Part shown: positions 56,295-64,000 of the stretch, piece after piece
Numbering within the stretch: position 1 is the first letter of the stretch
How the letters are laid out: each line of letters opens with the position of its first letter
Source: Glandiceps talaboti
Taxonomy: Eukaryota; Hemichordata; Enteropneusta; Spengelidae
Assembly: GCF_964340395.1 (NCBI RefSeq)
Contig: NC_135560.1
Coordinates: 21,453,675-21,517,674, forward strand
Direction: 5' to 3'
Length of the DNA: 64,000 nucleotides
Translations under genes and position numbers: made by a program
The notes under the pieces: model-generated
Told to the model about the DNA's origin: nothing
Databases searched by the model: none
The model's input: the letters and a program-made list of their open reading frames with translations, nothing else

Positions 56295-56658
56295 AGGTCA
56301 AAGGTCAACATACTAGGCCATCAGACTCCTTTGTCAAGGGCAAATGTACTAGGTCAAAGGACAAATATCAGTACAGGTCAGACTTGCTAGTAAATGGCAA
56401 TTGGTCAAAGGTCAATATACTAGGTCATCTGAATTACTAGTAACTGGCAATTGAACCAAGGTCAAAGGTCAATATACTAGATCATTTCTGGTACCACAGA
56501 CAAGGAAAAGATCATTTCCTTGTCTGTGATTGAACCAAGGTCAGTGAGGACAATAGTCATAGGTCACTACACTACATGTAGGTCATTTGACTTACTATTC
56601 AATGGCAATAGACCCAAGGTCAATGAGGTCACAGGTCAACACTTTAGGTCATAGGTCA
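56295..56658. promoter_or_regulatory. Cluster of AGGTCA half-sites with four perfect DR1 elements
   Basis: Direct repeats AGGTCA-N-AGGTCA occur at 56295-56307, 56459-56471, 56626-56638 and 56646-56658. About eight further AGGTCA half-sites lie between them. DR1 is the consensus for RXR heterodimers with PPAR, and for HNF4 and COUP-TF. The sites sit in a degenerate tandem repeat built around GGTCAAAGGTCAATATACTA, so they may be passengers of repeat expansion. It lies between the 3' ends of two genes and about 26 kb from the SLC27 array. Function is unproven. Confidence 0.45.
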
Positions 56659-56779
56659 GTACATCAAACTTAGAATTTTGTGCTTCCTTACTGCAAAGAG
56701 TCTGTACAAGTAGATGGCATGCATATGTCCTTTGTCCCAGGTTTCAAAGAAATCTATTTGTGCATAACAGCAATATTGC

Positions 56780-57260
56780 ATGGACAGACGCATCAAATTT
56801 ATTCAGATAGTCCCTCTGGTCTCTGCATGGACAGACACCAAATTTATTCACATAGTCCCTCTGGTCTCTGCATGGACAGACACGTCAAATTTATTCACAT
56901 AGTCCCTCTGGTCTCTGCATGGACAGACACCAAATTTATTCACATAGTCCCTCTGGTCTCTGCATGGACAGACACGTCAAATTTATTCACATAGTCCCTC
57001 TGGTCTCTGCATGGACAGACACCAAATTTATTCACATAGTCCCTCTGGTCTCTGCATGGACAGACACCAAATTTATTCACATAGTCCCTCTGGTCTCTGC
57101 ATGGACAGACACCAAATTTATTCACATAGTCCCTCTGGTCTCTGCATGGACAGACACCAAATTTATTCAGATAGTCCCTCTGGTCTCTGCATGGACAGAC
57201 ACGTCAAATTTATTCACATAGTCCCTCTGGTCTCAGCATGGACAGACACATCAAATTTAT
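56780..57260. repeat. 45/47-bp minisatellite, ten full units plus a partial one
   Basis: The unit begins ATGGACAGACACCAAATTTA. Starts are at 56780, 56827, 56872, 56919, 56964, 57011, 57056, 57101, 57146, 57191 and 57238. Units are either 45 bp (ACCAAA) or 47 bp (ACGTCAAA or similar), mostly alternating on the left and homogeneous 45-bp in the middle. The unit lacks stops in several frames, giving false open frames with a 15-residue repeat. Confidence 0.95.
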
Positions 57261-57639
57261 GCAAGTTGTGGTTATATATGTTTCTACCAGTCTGAAGTAA
57301 TTCATAGTCAAATTCATGGATTTTTTCTAATATCTCCATTTTCACATATTGTGTGCATCCCCTTAACTTAATCACCTTATTAAGGTCTGTTGATAATTTA
57401 TGTGAGTTTTTTTCTTATTTGCGATGAACTTCTTCAAAACTCTGACTTTAAGTCATTTGAATTTATTGCCTGCTTCGTCTGATTACAATACAAATCTGTA
57501 TCTGTATGTACTTTGACAAAAGAAAAATTGATATTCATGTATCATCAAGAATGCTATTTTTAAGACTAACTAACACTGGTCCCATGTATTGTTTGCTATA
57601 TGAATATCTCATTTTAAACCCAATTAAAAATGGTGCCTA

Positions 57640-58085
57640 AGGCTGCGTTTACATGGCGATGTTTTCCAAATAAAAACGATAAAAATCATTATCATTTTCA
57701 TTTTAAATTTGTTAAATGTATTGACATGATAGAACAACAAACATTTTTGATCATTTACATGAAAACAATGAAAGTAGAACAAATTGAAAACCATGCTGTT
57801 GCACATATGCAAACATAACAAAATAGTTTAAATGTGTGGTCAAAAATGTGTATTTTTTAATTGTTGTGTTTTTTGGTTGTTAATACATCTTGGTTTTTGC
57901 ATTTTTGCTGTTTACAGTCTCCATTTTTGAATGAAAATGCATCATTTTAAAAATTATACACTTTTGGCAATGTTTTCAAATATAAATGTATGTGATTTGG
58001 ACATCTCCATGTATAAAATGGTAGGTACAAATGCAACTATATTTTGTTGTGTTTCATTGAAAACAGTACCATGTAAATGGGGTCC
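57640..58085. repeat. Imperfect inverted repeat, possible hAT-like MITE
   Basis: GTTTACATGGCGATGTTTTC near 57648 pairs imperfectly with the reverse complement of GAAAACAGTACCATGTAAAT near 58060-58079. Internal TTTACATGAAAAC motifs repeat. The left start GGCTGCGTTTACATGG resembles ends of hAT-type MITEs, but a target duplication was not identified. Confidence 0.4.
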
Positions 58086-58424
58086 AAAGACTCTAATATT
58101 AGGGTTAGGGATGTTAGAATACAGAATATCATTGATAAAACGGTTGCTACAGGATTATCCACTATGAAATTGTTGTCAAATTGAAGACTGTGCGGAGTGT
58201 TCTTTAGTTCTATCATGTTATCTGAAATAGCCATACCAAGTGATCCAAAACACAGAACTCTCTCCTGAAGGCCATCCTGCCAAGTAGTAAAAGATCATGT
58301 CATTTGAGGTTCTTGCAATTTCTATATACAGTCTATCTATCGAAAGTAGTTAGGAAACAATGCCAGGTTGACAAGAAATTTAGAGATGAAATTTTAATTT
58401 TCTTTTGTAAAGATAAAAAGTGAA

Positions 58425-58580
58425 AAAAGTTATCTTGTAGTAAAGCTAACAAGGTAAAAAAAAGTTATCTTGTAGCAAAACTAGAAGCTAACAAGGTAAA
58501 AAAGTTATCTTGTAGCAAAACTAAAAGCTAACAAGGTAAAAAAGTTATCTTGTAGCAAAACTAGAATTTAACAAGGTAAA
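58425..58580. repeat. Four-copy tandem repeat of about 40 bp
   Basis: The unit AAAAAGTTATCTTGTAGCAA then AACTAGAAGCTAACAAGGT occurs four times with small indels. It ends about 220 bp from the macroglobulin stop codon and so could lie in that gene's 3' UTR. Confidence 0.8.
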
Positions 58581-58804
58581 TAACATTACACATCTGTATA
58601 GTTGAAATAAATCAGCTGTTCAGTATACTTCTAGTGACACAAACATATTCATAGTTTCAAAAAAGTTTTCATTTGACAAAAAGGTGTTAGGGTTAGTTGA
58701 TTGTCACTTGAAGTCTTCTGCAGAGTTTGAATTGACAGGTGATTGTGTACAATAGAGATATAGAAATAGAACAGTGATGAGATGTGTTGACTGTAGAAGG
58801 TTCC

Positions 58805-61800
58805 TTAGCGTTCATTACTATCAAATTCCCGGGATTCAGTACTATCAGATTCCTGGGATTCAGTACTATCAGATTCCTGGGATTCACTACTATTAGATTC
58901 CTGGGAGTCTTCAGCACTGTCGACAGACTGACAAATATCGTATGTGACAATGGCTGAAGTGTCTGTAAGAAGAAAATACAAAACATATTTATATTCAAGA
59001 CGTGGGTCAAAACATAACAAAAATATTAGAAACAGAACTAGTGTTGCATAAAAGACATCATAGAATTAGTTAAAACCAATTACTGCTACAAAACTCTTCA
59101 GACTGTCATTGTAGTAATTTGCTGAAACTAAATTGAAGTTCTCTGTAATTGTCTTTGTAAAATATTACTTTAGTATTAGAGTTTTTGGTTTACTAAGATT
59201 GACACAAACTATAACTATTATTGCAAGATGTTGATACAACTGTGATAAGCTATTGAATGGATGTTCATTTAATTATAGTCTCAGTAGGGAGTTCAAATTC
59301 CATAAACTTGCAGTGTACTGATTTGGGACTTCCAATGATTACACTGTGTTGATCACAGGGTGTTCGATTACAGAGGAACCGCTATCACACACATGTGTAT
59401 TCTACCACATTGAAGAACAAACTTTATTTTGCCTCCATCTTAGAAAACTGAAGGCTGGATTACCAGTGTTGTCACTGAAATCTATCTTTTTTGTCATAAA
59501 CATTTAATATTGCCATGGCAATCACTGATCTAAAGCTACTATAGAAATCTTACCTGTGTCATAATAGTCATAGACAGATACCCAGCCTGGTTTGACATCT
59601 TCAATTTTAATAACTTGTTGAAGGACAAATTCAAAGCAAATAGTGTCATGCCCAATCTAGAAAAGAACGAAAATTCAGTAATGATATTAGGTAAATTGAG
59701 TACATTCACAGAAATCAGAAACAAAGGGTAGACTTAAAACTTGAACATGTAAATTACATCCAAAATTATCATATTATAAATATTCACACATCATAACTAT
59801 ATATTCGCTATAAGAAATTTTGTTTTTGTGGGGAGGGGGTCTCAAAAAAATGGAAGAATTTCATTTCTTGTGCATCAGTTTTTAAATGACATCGCCCGTA
59901 ACTTATTTGATTATAGACATTATTTTAGGTTCTATTGAACTTAATTGTCACACTTCCTGGATATCAGTTTCACGCATCAAATATCCTCTTACAACTGCCG
60001 ACAGACCGTGGACGAATGGAACCTCTTACAAACAGGGAAAGTAAACAAATGAATTGGATTAACAACACTAGGCTCGGCATGTTGGAACAGCAGAGACTTG
60101 TATTACACACCATGGTTTGATAAGAACAGTTTTATGGCCTCTTTATGTGTACATGAAGTGCCAGGTTAACTGGAAATTTGTTTGTGAATGTGAACCATTA
60201 TGTAAAGTGGCCATAAAACTTCTTATCAAATGATGAAATGTAATATAAGTCTCTGTACTTCCAGCATGTTGTGCCAAATGTTAGTAATCCAATTCAGTTG
60301 TTTACTTTCCCTGTTTGTAACAGGTTCTGTTTGTCCATGGTCTGATGTCTGAAGTTGTAAATTTTGTTCCATAAAGGTATGCTTGTTCTTGTCAAACCAG
60401 ATGTGTATATGAGCACCTGGTAGGACAGATGTTGCTATGTGAAGGATTTACTCCTATGCAGTGGGTTGTAAATGTATGTGGCAGGGGTGATAAATTAGAA
60501 TAGTACCACTATTCATCACAGGAAAAACAAAAAATAGACAAAAGATTAAAGTTAGACTGGATACTGTTGAGGACATCACAAAACCTTGAAAGTATTAGGT
60601 ACTTGTATATGTCAAAACAAGAATGTATAATTTGTGATCTCATTTTGAATTGGACTACATTTTTGTTTCCATTTTGTTGTACTTGTGTCAATAGGAGTAA
60701 ACAACAACACTGGTGCACACATTTAAAATGTAGGCAAATGTAGGCAATTCACCTGGCTTACTAGAGCACTTGTGATTTATGAGCTGGCTGGACCTGTTCC
60801 TTAAACTGCCAGAAAACAGTGCAGTAAGACCTGGTGCTGTAATTCTCTAGTAGGGTCTTGTTCTTTTATTGGTCACTTGGGTTTCCAGTAATGCATTTTG
60901 CCTCCTCTGTAGAACGTATGGATATTTGTACACTTGTATGTCTCATGTATTTTTGATTCCTTTTTATACTTTACTTTTGTCCCTCGGACAGGACGTAAAA
61001 TAGAGGTCCCGTGTATTGGAGTGCAATACCCAATGCACGTTAAAGTACAATGTACACCTTTCGTAAAGTGTTGCCAGCTTACATTTTTATTTTTATTTTT
61101 ATTTTTTTTTTTTTTTGTTATTCTGAGCAGCAGCGAACCAATTTGCTTGGCCAATTAGGAGTTCTCTTTGTCATTTATTCCTGAAGTGGCTATTGTTCGC
61201 AATTGCACTACATATACAAAAAAAAAAAAAAAAAAAAAAAAAAAACTTTTCACAATTATGAATTGCAGTCATAGCACTTTGCCATTGTGTCATTACATCA
61301 GTGTGCCAGGTGCAATGCCATGAATAGAATATGTGTTTGTTAACTGTCACTGATTGGGAAAAAAGGAATCGAGGGCTTTTAATCTGGATGTGTAAACTTT
61401 GATTTGTAATAGGGAACTTGCAATCCAGACTGAGCACGCTCAGACGCAAAGGACTATGGAATATTGTCTGAGGTTAACGTATCATCTAATCTGGAGCTAC
61501 CCATAAAATAAACCTGCCACAATGGTCAGGGTGACTATGAAGTGATCATTCGTGGTTACAAACAATATAACAATATTGTTCATAATACTAATTGATTAGT
61601 ATTTATTATCACATTTCCCATGATGCAACATTCAACATGGCGGGTTTGCAAGTTCCCTATTGAAGAGAAAAGCTAGTCGGGGCAAGAACTTGAAACCTGG
61701 GACCCTCCAACCACCAGATGGATGTATATATTCTCAACTGTGCTCCCCGGGTTGATGTCCTTTGACTCAACCTCAGCCCTTTCCCTTCTCTCTTCTCTCT

Positions 61801-63260
61801 TTCGTGAAGCCATCCAAACTATAAGCTACAACCCTGCAAGACGCTGTATTCCAACACATGGCCAAGTTTACCTTGTTGCCAAATGTAGTGGAAAAGGAGA
61901 AAAGCTGGCTGGACCCTGAAAAACAGATGGATGCACTACCAACCATGCTACCCAACCAGACATCCACCTACCCAACAACAGTATAATTATAATCACATGA
62001 CAAAATGGAGACAGTTCCTGTAATTGTTCTGATAACTCACCTCATCAAAATAGAAGATGACTTTGTTTCCATCAATATCAAATCTTGCCATGCTGTCAGA
62101 AGATTTGAAAGCATCTCTGAGTGAGGGCTTATCAGGGAAGTAACCAGACACCATCTTGGTTTCTATCACAGCCATATTGGATGATTCATCGTTGCCTAAG
62201 TACCTGGTCAAATAAATGAAAAACATGATAGATAAATTAGGCAAATGTGACATTAAGACAACCAACACCACAGACTAGCAAAGTCTGTTGTGTTAGAAAG
62301 AATGGAGCACTTTCTATGTTCAGTGGTTGTCATGGCTGTCTCTCAAAATCACTGCTATTGTTTGTGGGTTCTATTTGAAGCATAAAATGAACTAAATGAA
62401 AATTCATACTAATTGTGTGGGTATGTATGGTTTTTATGGTTTTCATGATAGAATCTATGGAATAATCAAACATTACCATGCCAGAGAAATTGAAAAGAAT
62501 TGTAAATGTATGGTGCAGGTTTACAACCATAATACACCATACGCTAGTTACTTAGAAAGACAAAAGATTGCATAGTCTGACCACTAGGAATGCTGTTTGG
62601 AAACTGTTTTTAGACCAAATGTAAGAGGTGTGATAGTAGTTGAGTATTATATTCCCCACCGAAACCCCCCAGTGGATATCATAGGAACATACCTTGCACA
62701 AATTTGAATGGATTTATCACCAGCACATCCACTCCTCTTGTCAGAATTTATCTCAATACTCGATTGTGCCAATACATTAACTTCAAGATGAAATTTAGGC
62801 GGAGCTGGAGATTTGGGAATATTGTATTTTACGTTGGCCTGTAAGAAAATATCAATGTTTCATATGGAGAAATTAAATATAGTGGACCTAGTGGTTTTAA
62901 ATATAGTGGTTTTTCTCTTAAAAGTACAAAATGTTGGGATAAACATAATATCTGAACTATTGGAGATCAAAGTTTGTGGACAACTTCAGACTTGCTGTAT
63001 CTGTCTTCTTACCACCACAGCTATAAATACAATATTGTGAATCATACCTGCATCAGAGCACATCCATCACCTGCTGCTGTCATGGCAACAATGTCTGGCA
63101 ATGTTGGTACTTCTACTCTTTGTAAGACCAGTTTGTTGTCATGATTAACAGAGAATCTCTGCACCAGGTCATTAGCTTGGAAGTCTACATACATATCAAT
63201 ACCATCTCTATAGACCAGACCTCCATAAATAGCCAAAGCTTGGAGAGCAAGAATTGTATC
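58805..63260 (-). CDS. Alpha-2-macroglobulin / thioester-protein family, C-terminal five exons (5' end outside window)
   Basis: On the minus strand the exons in transcript order are 63260-63048, 62838-62693, 62203-62041, 59656-59554 and 58962-58805. They give 260 codons plus a TAA stop. The first begins DTILALQALAIYGG, the end of the thioester (TED) alpha-helical region, then runs through the strands leading to GDGCALMQANVKYNIP. The next exons form the receptor-binding (MG8) domain, ending VSVYDYYDT, which matches the family's VYDYYE/T motif. These are large secreted protease inhibitors or complement-like opsonins. The thioester GCGEQ and bait region would lie upstream, beyond 64000. After the usual end the protein has an atypical acidic Ser tail of four 8-residue units (SQESDSTE type). 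All introns have GT/AG ends. It could equally be an A2M-, CD109- or TEP-type member. Confidence 0.9.
59991..60358. repeat. Inverted repeat with about 150-bp arms in a macroglobulin intron
   Basis: The left arm 59991-60139 and right arm 60209-60358 are reverse complements at roughly 80% by eye, separated by a 69-bp spacer. Well-kept stretches include ACAAACAGGGAAAGTAAACA and TTTGATAAGAA with TTTTATGGCC. An RNA from either strand could fold into a long hairpin. There is no coding potential. It is probably a foldback transposon relic. Confidence 0.8.
61408..61661. mobile_element. Second copy of the AATAGGGAACTTGCAA MITE
   Basis: It is 254 bp with exact AATAGGGAACTTGCAA ends in inverted orientation. 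Internally it matches the reverse complement of the element at 8753-8994 (GCCATGTTGAATGTTGCATC, then GTGATAATAAATACTAATCA). It lies within the 2.4-kb intron of the macroglobulin gene. Confidence 0.85.
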
Positions 63261-64000
63261 CTATCAAAGAAATGAGAATGTTAAAATTTGTGAAAAGTTC
63301 AATAATGTCCTAGCTCTGTTATGACATTAGTTGAGTTGTTTGACCCTATTCTGCTAAATGTTGTACAGTGCCAACACCCTTGAGGGTGCTTATACTCACT
63401 CTCGGACAGAGGTACTGTTTTGTTCAACAACCTGAGCACTGAGTCTGAGGTCAAACTGCAAGACTCCTGGAACTCTACAGTACAAGTAACTACTACCTGT
63501 ACTACTAGTCTTCCCCAAAGACATAGCACCCACCATTTGGGGCTAAACACTACTAATTAGACTGTATCACTACTAAACATGCCAATATTAAACAAGTAAA
63601 CAAGTAATTTCTAGTTGGGAGAAAGAGGATTCACAGTATGTCTCTCCACTATAGTGGCAGGGAACATGCCTACAATTTATTCAAAACAAGTGGTTAATTA
63701 AAGAAAAAGTCAAGTCAAGTTTACCATAACTGCCTTTAGTACACTTGTACTGATTACTGCTATCAATGTACGTATAATTTTTGGGTGATAGAATAGCTTC
63801 TCTATAACTTACTCAACTTTGAAATCTTGTATTAAGAAGCTCTACTTCACTTGACATGTTTTCAGCTATTTTGGGATTTCCTGCAATGGTTTCTGGGAAA
63901 ACCTCTGGTGATGACATCATAAATACCCTAATCTGTTTGTCTTGATATTCTTTTTATTTTGTACTGTTGCTATATTTGTAGGAATGAATGGGTGGGTGGG
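63261..64000. other. Intron of the macroglobulin gene, right window edge
   Basis: The next upstream exon should encode the thioester-domain segment ending near GGFxSTQ. No such sequence is found on the minus strand up to the window edge, so the intron is at least 740 bp. Nothing else is recognised. Confidence 0.6.

Larger units (their letters stand above)
53874..58804. other. Intergenic region between convergent Tudor and macroglobulin genes
   Basis: The two genes converge here. The first part should hold the Tudor 3' UTR; AATAAA occurs at about 54387 and 56139, but the true polyadenylation site cannot be chosen. No further coding exon was recognised. Contents are a foldback MITE, CA-rich sequence, an AGGTCA-rich block, a 45/47-bp minisatellite, an imperfect inverted repeat and a 40-bp tandem repeat, each listed separately. 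A G run of 15 or so sits at 55448-55463. Confidence 0.6.

Noticed and set aside
56680-57295. Frames with a 15-residue repeat (MDRHQIYSHSPSGLC)
   Set aside because: The 45-bp unit is a multiple of three without stops, but 47-bp units shift the frame and several frames on both strands are equally open. This is a minisatellite, not a gene.
61680-61960. tRNA-like segments resembling A- and B-boxes on the minus strand
   Set aside because: GGTTGGTAGTGC-like and GGTTTCAAGTTC-like strings occur, but their order and spacing do not fit one tRNA or SINE head. They may be a decayed SINE, too weak to call.

Overview
This is a eukaryotic, AT-rich, intron-rich animal window with many microsatellites and transposon relics. 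Its genes are a tandem SLC27 family, a large Tudor protein and an alpha-2-macroglobulin family protein. The tRNA-headed SINE and LINE tails with (ATTC)n ends are also seen. Together these suggest an invertebrate deuterostome such as an acorn worm or lancelet. That species-level guess is inference only.

Layout. (1) Positions 1-1802: non-coding flank with inverted and simple repeats. (2) Positions 1803-30400: four complete head-to-tail genes, all on + , for very-long-chain acyl-CoA synthetase / fatty acid transport proteins (SLC27A family; 625, 623, 625 and 617 aa). All four share nine exons with identical intron phases (1,1,1,0,0,1,2,1). All four end in -AARL, which fits a type-1 peroxisomal targeting signal. 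Copies 2 and 3 are a recent duplication. Copy 1 is a mosaic: its first and last exons are nearly identical to copies 2/3, but its middle exons are diverged, which looks like gene conversion. Copy 4 is the most distant. A LINE 3' end, a SINE, a hairpin with a G-rich block and a MITE can be recognised as insertions because a paralogue shows the empty site. (3) Positions 30401-31578: a roughly 260-bp (AG)n tract and a CpG-containing promoter-like stretch.

(4) Positions 31579-53873, + strand: one 23-exon gene whose reconstructed reading frame stays open for 1854 aa. It has an N-terminal B-box-like zinc finger, a coiled coil, an extended Tudor domain, a 773-codon acidic exon, a second extended Tudor domain with an intact YIDYGN core, a His/Gln/Pro 17-residue repeat and a C-terminal CCHC zinc knuckle. 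This resembles germ-granule/piRNA Tudor proteins, but the combination is unusual. (5) Positions 53874-58804: intergenic, with a TTAA-flanked foldback MITE, a block rich in AGGTCA half-sites including four perfect DR1 elements, and a 45/47-bp minisatellite. (6) Positions 58805-63260, - strand: the last five exons of an alpha-2-macroglobulin/thioester-protein family gene, which continues beyond the right edge and ends in an unusual Ser/Glu/Asp repeat tail.

The three gene groups are not an operon and have no evident shared pathway. The SLC27 array is a lipid-metabolism expansion, the Tudor gene is probably germline, and the macroglobulin is a secreted protease inhibitor or innate immune factor. 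All exon boundaries were derived by eye from GT/AG sites and homology. Each complete reconstruction sums to a multiple of three with no internal stop.
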